A stretch of 64,000 nt of DNA from a bacterium. GTDB lineage: Bacteria; UBA8248. Every line of letters begins with the position of its first letter. The stretch's first letter is position 1. The position numbers and the translations under genes were made by a program. Below the pieces are notes generated by a model. The model was not told the DNA's origin and did not search any database. It saw only the letters and a list, made by a program, of their open reading frames with translations. Below, one piece after another: positions 43,126 through 51,460 of this stretch. The stretch spans positions 285,021 through 349,020 of the forward strand of contig JAJDYR010000022.1 in assembly GCA_022825065.1 (NCBI GenBank), written 5' to 3'.

Positions 43126-44163
43126 ATGAATGATGCACCGAAAATCGGTATGGCCTTCATCGGGCTCGGCTGGTGGGGCGCCGTGCTCGCGGACGCCGCC
43201 CTCGCCTCCGGGAAAGTGGCGGTGACCGGCGGATTCGCCCGCACGCCCTCCTCCCGCGAGGAATTCGTCGGTAAATACGGGGGAAAGAATTTTACTTCTA
43301 TTGACGAGGTGATGGCCGACCCTGAGACTGAAGCCGTCGTCATCGCCACGGCGAACTCCGTACACAAGGAAATCGCAGTCGCCGCCGCCCGCGCGGGCAA
43401 GCACGTTCACCTGGAAAAGCCCATGGCCCTCAGCGTTTCCGACGCGAAAGAAGTGGAGCAGGCCTGCAGGGAACACGACATAAAACTCCACATGGGGCAG
43501 AACTTCCGGCGTTGGCCGATGTTCCGCAAGGCGAAGGAAATCGTGGAGAACGGGGACCTGGGACTGGTGAACTACACGGTCGCCACGTTTTCCAATAATC
43601 ACGGCTTCACCTCCGGCCCAAAGAGCATGCGGTGGGACGCCACGGAGAACCCGGGCGGGCCGCTCTACAGCTACACCATCCATCTCGCGGACATGATGGA
43701 ATACCTCTTCGGCGACGTGGACGAGGTGAGCGGTGCATGCGCCAAGGTGGGCGGCCCCAACCCCCAGGAAGACGCCGCCGCCGCCATCCTGCGCTTCAAG
43801 AGCGGGCTGATGGGCGTCATCTCGAGCAGCTATCTGGCTCCCTTTCACTTCGCCTACGACATTCAGGGCACCGAAGCCAACCTGAGCCTCTCCACAACGG
43901 ACAACCCGACCCTCAAGCGCCCTATCGACCTGATGGGGGGGCTCGAAACCACAATCGTGGAACTCGACCACGATCTCGTGGAGGGAAGACTCCTCGCCAA
44001 CCGCGAGCAGTTCGACGACCTCGTCGACGCCATTCGGGAAGACAGGGACCCCGAAGTCACCGGGCGCCACGGCGTACGGGCGCTCGCCATCATGCGGGCC
44101 ATTCTCAAGAGCAACGCCGAGAGGCGGATTGTGACGATCGAGGAGATTCTGGAGAACGACTAG
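43126..44163 (+). CDS. Gfo/Idh/MocA-family oxidoreductase
   Basis: A 345-residue NAD(P)-dependent dehydrogenase. The Rossmann start is GMAFIGLGWWGAVLADAAL, and the family signature HVHLEKPMALSVSDAKEVEQ lies near 91-110 with the catalytic-region Lys. A C-terminal alpha/beta domain contains GGPLYSYTIHLADMMEYLFG (HxxD-like active-site helix). The substrate, probably a sugar or cyclitol, is unknown. It lies 65 bp downstream of the crotonase gene on the same strand. Confidence 0.88.
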   Translation: MNDAPKIGMAFIGLGWWGAVLADAALASGKVAVTGGFARTPSSREEFVGKYGGKNFTSIDEVMADPETEAVVIATANSVHKEIAVAAARAGKHVHLEKPMALSVSDAKEVEQACREHDIKLHMGQNFRRWPMFRKAKEIVENGDLGLVNYTVATFSNNHGFTSGPKSMRWDATENPGGPLYSYTIHLADMMEYLFGDVDEVSGACAKVGGPNPQEDAAAAILRFKSGLMGVISSSYLAPFHFAYDIQGTEANLSLSTTDNPTLKRPIDLMGGLETTIVELDHDLVEGRLLANREQFDDLVDAIREDRDPEVTGRHGVRALAIMRAILKSNAERRIVTIEEILEND

Positions 44164-44202
44164 GCCCGAATCAGCCCTCTCGCCACGGGGGTCTGATTCG
44201 CG

Positions 44203-44208
44203 TATAAT
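44203..44208 (+). promoter_or_regulatory. candidate -10 box
   Basis: A consensus TATAAT lies about 70 bp before the metallopeptidase-like gene. No matching -35 hexamer is obvious, so this is weak support for a separate promoter. Confidence 0.3.
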
Positions 44209-44276
44209 CCTGCCTCGTTGGCCCATCGCATATCTGCGACTTGTTCCGCCCGGACTCGTCCCGGAAACCATCTCTC

Positions 44277-45068
44277 ATGGGCAGGCGCCGCGATACCCCG
44301 GATTTCACGCGCTCCAACAAATTCCCGGCGCTCGAATACCGACCCAAGGCCCAGGAGCGCGAACTCACCAGAAAACTCATCGAATCCCAGAGCGCGAGCG
44401 AGCGAGAAGCGCTGGGCCAGAAACTGCTCGACAGCATCTGCCGAAACCTCGAAATCCCCCGCTCGCGCCTGCGCGTGCTCAACGAGCGGCAGCCCCACAA
44501 AATGTATGAAGGAAAACTCGCCTCCAAGCTTTACGGCGTCTACTACTGCCAAAACGCGATGATCGAAATCGCCAACCTCACGTCGATTCGCAAACAGGTC
44601 GTCGCGGGCAAGACGTTTCTCGATACCCTCATCCACGAACTCATGCACCACATCGACAGGAAATTTCTCCGTATACCCTCCACGCCCCACAGCCCCGGCT
44701 TTTACGCGCGCATCGAGGACCTCAAGACCAAACTCATGCGCACGAGGGGCGAGGATCGGGCATCCCCGCAAGAAACCGCCTGGCAAAGACCCAGGGACCT
44801 CACGGCGGCTCTCGAATCGGCGATCTCCAGTGCCCAGGCGGGAAACGCTCCTCAGAACTCCGGAAACCCGGCCCCGGCGGCCCGGCCTGAGACGAGAAAG
44901 CCGAGATGGACCCCGCCGGGGGAATCCGAACTTCTCACCCATGCGAAGCCAGAAGAATCGAGCGCAACGGAAAAACCGCCGCGCACGGAAGAAGAACCCG
45001 CTTCCGTGAATCATCCCCCAAAAGACGCTTCCGGCGAGAAAGAACCGCAACTGTCGTTCGATTTTTAA
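44277..45068 (+). CDS. SprT-like putative zinc metallopeptidase with proline-rich tail
   Basis: A 263-residue protein from the ATG at 44277; another ATG at 44241 would add 12 residues. The core around residue 120 has LIHELMHHIDRKF, an HExxH zinc motif, preceded by QNAMIEIANLTSIRKQVVAGK and a YGVYYCQN segment. The last roughly 100 residues are Pro/Glu/Lys-rich and look disordered. The fold resembles SprT-like or anti-restriction-type small metalloproteases, but I do not recognise a named family. It lies upstream of the selenoprotein gene across about 200 bp that include an AT-rich stretch. Confidence 0.65.
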   Translation: MGRRRDTPDFTRSNKFPALEYRPKAQERELTRKLIESQSASEREALGQKLLDSICRNLEIPRSRLRVLNERQPHKMYEGKLASKLYGVYYCQNAMIEIANLTSIRKQVVAGKTFLDTLIHELMHHIDRKFLRIPSTPHSPGFYARIEDLKTKLMRTRGEDRASPQETAWQRPRDLTAALESAISSAQAGNAPQNSGNPAPAARPETRKPRWTPPGESELLTHAKPEESSATEKPPRTEEEPASVNHPPKDASGEKEPQLSFDF

Positions 45069-45266
45069 TTCCTACAATCTACTTTAGATAAACGACAATA
45101 AAATTTTGAAGCATATTGTGAAAGAAATTCAAAAAAATTGCCCTCCAGGAACCGCCTTTTGCCTCCCGCTTCGAGCGGTTGTCTTTCATCCGGCGATTGG
45201 GTAAACAAGAGAACTGGGCATACGCCATCATACAACCAAGCGCACATCGCAGAGGAGTTTCCCTAT

Positions 45267-45959
45267 ATGAGGCCGGCTAACGATTCCGTCCCGAAACCCT
45301 GGGGGCCGCTGGCGGGTTTTTGGTCCTGGCAGTACCTGAACCTTTGGAAGACCATCAAACTCGTCACGAGCAAACGGGTCAAGAGTTTTTACGAGAAATT
45401 TCCAAACGTACTTCCTCCGGGCACCGCCTTCCCCGACTTCGAACTCAAGGACATTCACGGGAACGTCCACCGCATGTCGGATTATCTGGGGAAAAAATAC
45501 GTGGTGATCACCACGGGCGCCATCACGTGACCGCCCTACAGGCGGCAGGTGCCGTTTTACGAAGAGTTGCAGGAGAAATATACGGACCGCGACGTGGTCG
45601 TCTTCAATCTCTACGTGAGGGAGCCCCACGCGGGCGAGCGCGGATTCCCCGAGATCAGAAACCATGAGTCCTACGAGCACAAGCGGAGCTACGCGCAGAA
45701 GCTGGCCGAGCTCAAGGGCATGGAAACCAGCATCCTCGTCGACGAGATGGATCAGAAGGTGCACGCCATGCTCGGAGACCTGCCGAACACCATCTGGCTC
45801 ATCGGCAAGGACGGGAAGGTGGCCTACAAGTGCACGTGGTCCAATGCGGAGCACGTGGATGAATATCTGGCCCGGATGGTGAACGAAGACCCCGCATTCG
45901 AGGGAATGCCAAAAATGGAGCACACCGTCTTCACCGCTCGCGCCGGCACGGCTATCTAG
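45267..45959 (+). CDS. iodothyronine deiodinase-like redoxin selenoprotein (in-frame UGA)
   Basis: Two open frames in the same phase are separated by one TGA (45528-45530). Read as selenocysteine, the gene encodes 230 residues with Sec at position 88. The start is the ATG at 45267 behind AGAGGAG. The Sec context GAIT-U-PPYRRQVPFYEEL parallels the deiodinase motif (…SCT-U-PPF…). It is followed by VVVFNLYVREPHAGERGF, the counterpart of the deiodinase IVYIEEAHPSDGW region, and later by LVDEMDQKVHAMLGDLPNTI. The fold is thioredoxin-like. No signal peptide is visible. A hairpin resembling a bacterial SECIS lies just after the UGA and a terminator ends the gene. Bacterial deiodinase-like selenoproteins are known, but their substrates are not; reductive dehalogenation or peroxide reduction are both possible. 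Confidence 0.85.
45540..45557 (+). promoter_or_regulatory. bacterial SECIS-like hairpin
   Basis: Beginning 9 nt after the UGA, AGGCGGC-AGGU-GCCGUUU can fold into a 7-bp stem (outer pairs include G-U) with an AGGU loop. The G in the loop, about 18 nt after the UGA, matches the key feature of SelB-binding bacterial SECIS elements; the E. coli fdhF loop is also AGGU-containing. Confidence 0.6.
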
Positions 45960-45974
45960 CGAAATTCGTCTTTG

Positions 45975-46006
45975 AAAAGCGCCCCCGTTTTCGAGGGGCG
46001 TTTTTC
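45975..46006 (+). terminator. Rho-independent terminator after the selenoprotein gene
   Basis: AAAAGCGCCCC pairs with GGGGCGTTTTT around a short loop containing CGTTTTCG, starting 16 bp after the selenoprotein stop. The T-tract is on the plus strand. Confidence 0.85.
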
Positions 46007-46036
46007 GTTTCTGTAGCGAACGGAGGAAACCCGGAC

Positions 46037-46561
46037 ATGGACGCGCCGACAATCATCAAAGAGCGCCTGGAAGCCTACGGCATGAGACTCAGAGAGGTTA
46101 TGGAAGACGTCACCGATGAGGACCTCATGTTGCAACCCGGCCCGAACGACAACCCCATGGGCTGGCTCGTCTGGCACATGACGCGCTTCGAGGACAGGAC
46201 GTTTTCGTTCCTCGGCGGAACCCCTGAGCTTTGGATAGAGGGGGAATGGCACGAGCGGTTCGGCATGGCGCCCGACGCCGAATGCACCGGCGTGGGCTTC
46301 ACGCTCGAACAGGTTCTGGCCCTTAGAGTCGGCAAGGAGGCCCTGATGGGCTATTTCGAAGCGGTACGCGGGAAAACGCTCCCCTGCCTCTCGGGCCTGA
46401 GCGCGGCGGACCTCGACAGGGAAGAAATCGATTTCTACACCAAGAAACCCATCAAGCTCGGTCTGGTCCTGGGGAGATTTCTCGGCGATCACCTATCGCA
46501 CGTCGGCCAAATCTGCTATCTGCGAGGCCACATCGCAGGCTGGGGGCGATACCCCGCATAG
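46037..46561 (+). CDS. DinB-family protein
   Basis: A 174-residue four-helix-bundle protein of the DinB/DUF664 family. The expected metal-ligand histidines are visible in WLVWHMTRFEDRTF near 49 and in GDHLSHVGQICYLRG near 152-157. Such proteins often act as thiol transferases or stress-associated enzymes. No partner is evident. Its stop lies 4 bp from the converging LLM gene. Confidence 0.8.
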   Translation: MDAPTIIKERLEAYGMRLREVMEDVTDEDLMLQPGPNDNPMGWLVWHMTRFEDRTFSFLGGTPELWIEGEWHERFGMAPDAECTGVGFTLEQVLALRVGKEALMGYFEAVRGKTLPCLSGLSAADLDREEIDFYTKKPIKLGLVLGRFLGDHLSHVGQICYLRGHIAGWGRYPA

Positions 46562-46565
46562 ATGT

Positions 46566-47567
46566 TCAGTCGAGTTCTCCCAATCTCCTGAGCGCGCGCT
46601 TCACGTCCTCTTCGGGCGTCTCGTCGGGGACGCGGAAAAGAGGCTGCGTGACGCCCATCTCCCTCAAAGCCGCCAGCATCTCGTTGCATCTGGATTTGGG
46701 GCCGCAGATGGCGAGGTCGTCCACCAGTTCATCAGAAAGCGCCTCTCCCGCCGCCCTGCGGCCGCCCTTCCTCCAGGCCGCGCGAATTTTTTGAGCGTCC
46801 TCCCCGTAGCCCCAGCGCGTGAGCTGGGCCTGGTAGTAGTCGCCCATCGCGCCGATATAAAACCCGAGTTCGGGCTTCACGAGGGCGCGCGCGCGATCGA
46901 GATCGTCAAACGGCGCCGTGTAGACGAAGGGCGCCACGTCGATCTCCGAGACCGCCCTGCCCGCCGATTCGGCGCCCTCCTGCAGGAATTTGAGCGCGTC
47001 CCTCGTCCTCGAGAACGGAATGCAGAAAGGAATCCAGCCATCGGCGATCTCTCCGGTCAGCCTCGTATAGTTCGGGCCGTTCGAGCCCAGATAGATGGGC
47101 AGGCGCTCCTGCACCGGCTTTCGTCTGAGCTTGAAGCCGCTCATCCGGTAGATTTCGCCGTCCAGCTCCACGCGCTCGCCACGGAACGCCTGGCGCAGGG
47201 CTTCGACCATCTCGCGCGAGCGCTTGAGCGGACTGCCGAAGGGAACCCCGTGCCAGTTCTCGATCACCGCCTGTCCGCTCGAGCCGAGTCCCAGATGGAA
47301 GCGGCCGTCGCTCATCACGTCGAGTTCCGCCGCCGTCTGGGCCATGAGGCCGGGCGTTCTCCCGTAGATGTTGAACACCGCGGCTCCCAGCTTGAGCTTG
47401 TCCACCGACTGCGCCGCCATGGCGATGAGGATGCTCCCGTCGCGAACCCAGGTCTCCGGAAACCAGAGCGAATCGATTCCAGAATCCTCGCACCACCGGG
47501 CGAATCGCGGAACCTCGCGCGCGTCGATGGTCTCCTGATGCCATAAAACGACCCCTTTTTCCGTCAT
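46566..47567 (-). CDS. LLM-class flavin- or F420-dependent oxidoreductase
   Basis: The ATG at 47567 behind GGAGGAG gives 333 residues. The TIM-barrel luciferase-like fold is indicated by ARWCEDSGIDSLWFPETWVR near 20-39, GAAVFNIYGRTPGLMAQTAA near 74-93 and GRFHLGLGSSGQ near 102-113. The pattern is closer to F420-using members than to bacterial luciferase, but cofactor choice cannot be proven by eye. No F420 biosynthesis gene lies in the window. It is divergent from the DEAD-box helicase gene. Confidence 0.85.
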   Translation of the reverse strand: MTEKGVVLWHQETIDAREVPRFARWCEDSGIDSLWFPETWVRDGSILIAMAAQSVDKLKLGAAVFNIYGRTPGLMAQTAAELDVMSDGRFHLGLGSSGQAVIENWHGVPFGSPLKRSREMVEALRQAFRGERVELDGEIYRMSGFKLRRKPVQERLPIYLGSNGPNYTRLTGEIADGWIPFCIPFSRTRDALKFLQEGAESAGRAVSEIDVAPFVYTAPFDDLDRARALVKPELGFYIGAMGDYYQAQLTRWGYGEDAQKIRAAWRKGGRRAAGEALSDELVDDLAICGPKSRCNEMLAALREMGVTQPLFRVPDETPEEDVKRALRRLGELD

Positions 47568-47608
47568 GAACCGACTCTCCTCCAACTGCAAGTCCTTGGT
47601 TTCCGCGC

Positions 47609-47637
47609 TTGACAGACGCGGGCATATTCCCTATAAA
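47609..47637 (+). promoter_or_regulatory. sigma-70-type promoter for the DEAD-box helicase gene
   Basis: TTGACA (47609-47614) and TATAAA (47632-47637) are separated by exactly 17 bp. Transcription would start at about 47644, only a base or two before the GTG start codon at 47646, implying a leaderless or nearly leaderless mRNA. Confidence 0.7.
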
Positions 47638-47645
47638 CTCTCATC

Positions 47646-49367
47646 GTGAGAATTATCAAACGTTTAGCGAGCATCATTCGCTCCAAAAGCAAAGCAGAAG
47701 CACCTGAGAGCCAATCAAGTCCCAAGGTTCAGGAATCCGCTTCCATATCAACCGCAGACCATACCGGGCGGAGAGACCCGCTTTCCGCTTCGACACCCCT
47801 CAACGGTGAATCCCCTAAGGAAGAAACCGGCTCGAACGGAACGAATCCCGCGAAACCGCGCCGCCGGCGCAGGCGCTCGCGGAGAAGACAAAGTAATGGA
47901 GAACCCTTGCATAAGCAAAACACAGCGACCATAGAATCGAAAAAACCGGAAAACGACGACAAAACATCCAAAAACAAAAAGACAAGAAGACGCCGCAAGA
48001 GAAAACCCGCAACAGCCGGAGCGAAAACCGCACCGCAAAAATCCCAGAAAGCCGCGAATCCCTCGTATAACGGCATCACCTACCAAAAAGACCCCGCCGA
48101 CTTCGGCGTGGGCGATTTTAACGTCGACGATGCGCCCGAGGGCTTCCGGGAACTCGGCTTCGAGCCGGAGTTGCTCCGCGGGATTCACGGCCTCGGGTTC
48201 GATGCCCCCACCCCCATCCAGAGCGAGGCGATACCCGTCGCGCGCGAAGGCCGAGACATCATCGGCTGCGCCCAGACGGGCACGGGGAAAACAGCCTCAT
48301 TCGCACTGCCTACGCTCGAACGCCTGCAAGGCGGTTCGGGCACGCGCTGCCTCGTCCTGACGCCCACACGGGAACTCGCCATCCAGGTCTCGGAGCAATT
48401 CCACCGGTTGGGAAAACACCTGGAAACATCGTGCGCCGTCATCTACGGCGGAGTGGACTACGAACCCCAGTTCCAGGCTTTTCAGGAGAAGGTGGACATC
48501 GTCGTCGCCACGCCCGGCAGGCTGCTCGATCACCTGAACCGGAAATCCGTCCATTTCAGAAATCTGGATATCCTCATCATCGACGAGGCCGACCGCATGC
48601 TGGACATGGGCTTCGCCGAGGAAATCACCGAAATCCTCAAACGCCTGCCCAAAGAGCGCCAGACCATGCTCTTCTCCGCCACCATGCCCGAAAAGATTCA
48701 GGACCTGGCGAATCGAGCGGTGAGCGACCCGGTGCAAATCAACATTTCGCCGCCATCGACGCCGGCGGAGGGCATCCACCACGGGGTCTACCCCATCAGC
48801 ATGGTGAACAAGCCGCGCGGCGTGCTGGGCATCATCGACAAATACAACCCCACCAGCGTTCTCATCTTCACGAGAACCAAGGCCGGGGCCGATGTGCTGT
48901 GCAATTTCCTGGAAAACGAGAAAATCTCCGTCGCCAAGATTCACTCCGACAGAAGCCAGCGCCAGAGAGAGCGCGCGCTGGCGGGCTTTCGCCAGGGCAA
49001 GCACCGCATCCTCGTAGCGACGGACATCGTTTCGCGTGGCATCGACGTGACGGGCATATCACACGTCATCAATTACGACGTGCCCGAATACCCGGAGGAC
49101 TACGTCCACCGCGCAGGCAGAACGGCGCGCGCGGGCCGCATCGGCTACGCCATGACGCTCATGTCACCCGGCGAAATCACGCCCGTCAAGAATATAGAAC
49201 GCTTCATCGGCAAGGCGCTTCCCAGGGTCGGCATCCAAGGCTTCGCGGACGACGTCCACCAGCAAAACCTCGAGAACGAACCCAAGCCCCTGCTCGACCA
49301 GCCGCACGTGGCGCGCTACGAGCGGCTTCGCAAAATGCCGCGCCGCACCGGCCTGTCGCTCCGCTAG
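47646..49367 (+). CDS. DEAD-box RNA helicase (RhlE-like) with basic N-terminal extension
   Basis: A 573-residue protein starting at GTG. The first roughly 120 residues are highly basic and low complexity (KPRRRRRRSRRRQSNG, KTRRRRKRKPATAG). The helicase core follows with Q motif GFDAPTPIQSEAIP, motif I AQTGTGKT, Ia PTRELA, II DEAD (IIDEADRMLDMGF), III SAT and VI HRAGRTAR. Such enzymes unwind structured RNA in ribosome assembly or cold adaptation. No Shine-Dalgarno is seen, but a consensus promoter lies so close that leaderless translation is likely. The charged N-terminus probably binds RNA. Confidence 0.92.
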   Translation: MRIIKRLASIIRSKSKAEAPESQSSPKVQESASISTADHTGRRDPLSASTPLNGESPKEETGSNGTNPAKPRRRRRRSRRRQSNGEPLHKQNTATIESKKPENDDKTSKNKKTRRRRKRKPATAGAKTAPQKSQKAANPSYNGITYQKDPADFGVGDFNVDDAPEGFRELGFEPELLRGIHGLGFDAPTPIQSEAIPVAREGRDIIGCAQTGTGKTASFALPTLERLQGGSGTRCLVLTPTRELAIQVSEQFHRLGKHLETSCAVIYGGVDYEPQFQAFQEKVDIVVATPGRLLDHLNRKSVHFRNLDILIIDEADRMLDMGFAEEITEILKRLPKERQTMLFSATMPEKIQDLANRAVSDPVQINISPPSTPAEGIHHGVYPISMVNKPRGVLGIIDKYNPTSVLIFTRTKAGADVLCNFLENEKISVAKIHSDRSQRQRERALAGFRQGKHRILVATDIVSRGIDVTGISHVINYDVPEYPEDYVHRAGRTARAGRIGYAMTLMSPGEITPVKNIERFIGKALPRVGIQGFADDVHQQNLENEPKPLLDQPHVARYERLRKMPRRTGLSLR

Positions 49368-49641
49368 CTCGAAGCGCCCCCCGGCAAATGTGAAACGAAA
49401 TAACCGAAATACGGCCTCCTTCTCCCAAAGATTTGTTAAAGATTTTTTGAACTTTCCAAGTATTTGATTTGGAATCACTTACAGGCATAGAAGCACGCCC
49501 GTCAATGAAAAAATCCTGGGCTCCGCCATGTTCTCTATTGACCTCTCCGCGCGGCTAGGATAGATTGAATTCCCTCGTGAAATTTTTGTGATATCAATCG
49601 TTTCTATAAAGCCCGTAGCCGAACGTGGAAGGGAGACCCAT

Positions 49642-49917
49642 ATGCAAAAATCCGACCTGATAGAAAAAATCGCCGGGGACGCCGGCATCTCGAAAGCGGC
49701 GGCGGACCGGGCTCTCAAGTCTCTGCTTGACTCCGTGACCCAGGCCCTGAAAAACGGGGACCGCGTATCCCTGGTTGGATTCGGAACATTTTCCGTCTCT
49801 AAACGAGGCGCACGCACGGGGCGCAACCCGCAAACGGGCGAGACAATCTCCATCAAGGCGAGCAAGGCGCCCAAATTCTCCGCAGGCAAAAGCCTCAAGG
49901 ACGCGGTGAACAAGTAA
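49642..49917 (+). CDS. hup: HU-family DNA-binding protein
   Basis: The ATG at 49642 after AAGGGAG gives 91 residues, the usual HU length. The full family pattern is present: [20 protein letters not shown] at the start, the DNA-binding-arm entry [20 protein letters not shown] (about 48-67) and the end [14 protein letters not shown]. It is a histone-like nucleoid protein. A perfect terminator hairpin follows. Confidence 0.95.
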   Translation: MQKSDLIEKIAGDAGISKAAADRALKSLLDSVTQALKNGDRVSLVGFGTFSVSKRGARTGRNPQTGETISIKASKAPKFSAGKSLKDAVNK

Positions 49918-49965
49918 ACGCGGGCTTCTGAAGGCGTCTGATTCGAGAATCACCAGTTACAATGT

Positions 49966-50017
49966 GAAACCCCCGATGCTGGAGGTGTAATGTCCGGCGC
50001 CGGGGGTTTCCTTTTTT
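49966..50017 (+). terminator. Rho-independent terminator after HU
   Basis: GAAACCCCCG pairs perfectly with CGGGGGTTTC (10 bp) and is followed by CTTTTTT. The loop is about 31 nt and can hold a smaller CCGGCGCCGG-type dyad. Confidence 0.85.
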
Positions 50018-50138
50018 CAAATACGTTTCATGCGAGTCCCTTCACCGATGAGCGTCATTCCGGTGAAAGCCGGTATGACGTCGATCCGCAAGAGACAGAG
50101 GTGCTTTCGCAGGGGAGATCTACTGACGCACAGCGGCT

Positions 50139-51227
50139 TCAGGCGAGAAAATCCCTGAGCTTCGAGAGGAATCGCTCGTTTTCCTCAGGGAGTCCGACTG
50201 TCACGCGAATCCATTCGGGATGCCCGAAGGCGCTGCCCGGGCGAACGATGACGCCCTCGCGCATCAGGGCGTTCATCGCCGCGTCGCCCTCACCCACGCG
50301 CACGAAGATGAAATTGGCCTGGCTCTCCACGTATTCGAGCCCCATCCCGCCGAACGCCGCATAGAGCGCTTCCCTCCCCTCCCGCACCAGCGTGACGGCG
50401 CGCTCTTTGTAGCCGTCGTCCTCGAGCGCGGCCAGGGCAGCCGCCTGCGCGAGCTGATTCACGTTGAAAGGCTCGCGGACGCGGTTCATGTACCCGACGA
50501 CGCTCTCGCGGCTCAAGGCGAATCCCACGCGAAGGCCGGCCAGACCGTAGATCTTCGAAAACGAACGCAGGACGACCAGCGGGAAGCGATCGATGAGGGA
50601 GACGCTGTCGGGATAGGCCGGATCGTCCGCGAAATCGCCATAGGCCTCATCCAGGAGCACCAGGAGGCCTTCGGGCAGTTTTTCGAGAAAGGAGACGAGT
50701 TCATCCCCGGTCAGAATCCCGCCCGTGGGGTTGTTCGGTGAGCAGAGGAACACGATTTTCGTGCGGACGGAAATTCTATCGAGGACATCGCTCAAATCAA
50801 CCCGCATATCCCGCAGGGGCGAGAAAACGACCCGCGCGCCCATCACCCGGCTCACGTGCGCATAGGGGCTGAAGGTGGGCTGGGGGATGACCACTTCGTC
50901 GCCGTCGTTCAGGAACGTCCTGCTCATGACGGAGAGAACGTCGTCGCCCCCGTTTCCCATGAAAACGCAGGCCGGGGAGACGCCCAGTTTTTCCGCCAGG
51001 CGCTCCGCCAGCGCCTTCGCTCCGCCGTCGGGGTAGCGGTGCAGGCCGTCGAGCGCGCCGCGAATCGCATCCACGGCACCGGGCGCCGGGCCGAGCGCAT
51101 TCTCGTTGCTGGCGAGCTTGACGACCTCGCTCAGCCCGAACTCGGCGGCCACCTCCTCGATGGAGCGCCCCGGCACATACGCCTTGAGGGACGAGACGCC
51201 CTTTCTCAGCAAGTCTTCCACGTTCAA
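50139..51227 (-). CDS. hisC: histidinol-phosphate aminotransferase
   Basis: A 362-residue fold type I PLP aminotransferase. Landmarks are KLASNENALGPAP near 39-51, FMGNGGDDVLSV near 98, LCSPNNPTGG near 160 and LDEAYGDFADDP near 191. The PLP-lysine motif is VLRSFSKIYGLAGLRVGFA near 217-235. These match HisC. It converts imidazole-acetol phosphate and glutamate to histidinol phosphate and may also transaminate aromatic substrates. No other his gene is adjacent. Confidence 0.9.
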   Translation of the reverse strand: MNVEDLLRKGVSSLKAYVPGRSIEEVAAEFGLSEVVKLASNENALGPAPGAVDAIRGALDGLHRYPDGGAKALAERLAEKLGVSPACVFMGNGGDDVLSVMSRTFLNDGDEVVIPQPTFSPYAHVSRVMGARVVFSPLRDMRVDLSDVLDRISVRTKIVFLCSPNNPTGGILTGDELVSFLEKLPEGLLVLLDEAYGDFADDPAYPDSVSLIDRFPLVVLRSFSKIYGLAGLRVGFALSRESVVGYMNRVREPFNVNQLAQAAALAALEDDGYKERAVTLVREGREALYAAFGGMGLEYVESQANFIFVRVGEGDAAMNALMREGVIVRPGSAFGHPEWIRVTVGLPEENERFLSKLRDFLA

Positions 51228-51398
51228 AGTCTTACACCTCTTTTCCGGTCCTCATCGTCGTTTGGAACTCCCCGAACGGCGAACATATAGACCATTCAGA
51301 ACGATTTGGCCACACCCCGGAGTTCAAGGACGCCCACGGTTTTCCCTGCACAGGAACCGGATATCGTCATACGCCATGAAGCCCGCAATGTCGATGCG

Positions 51399-51428
51399 TT
51401 GCCCTCTGCGAGGCGGACGGGCTAGAAT
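51399..51428 (+). promoter_or_regulatory. candidate promoter upstream of larE
   Basis: TTGCCC (51399-51404) and TAGAAT (51423-51428) are spaced by 18 bp, about 33 bp before the larE start. The match is moderate. Confidence 0.4.
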
Positions 51429-51460
51429 ATGGCGGATCAGCCGTCGAACGGAGGTTCACC

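Noticed and set aside
45528-45530. The TGA as a nonsense mutation that makes the redoxin gene a pseudogene
   Set aside because: The frame resumes without a shift, the residue at the stop aligns with the deiodinase selenocysteine, and a SECIS-like hairpin follows.
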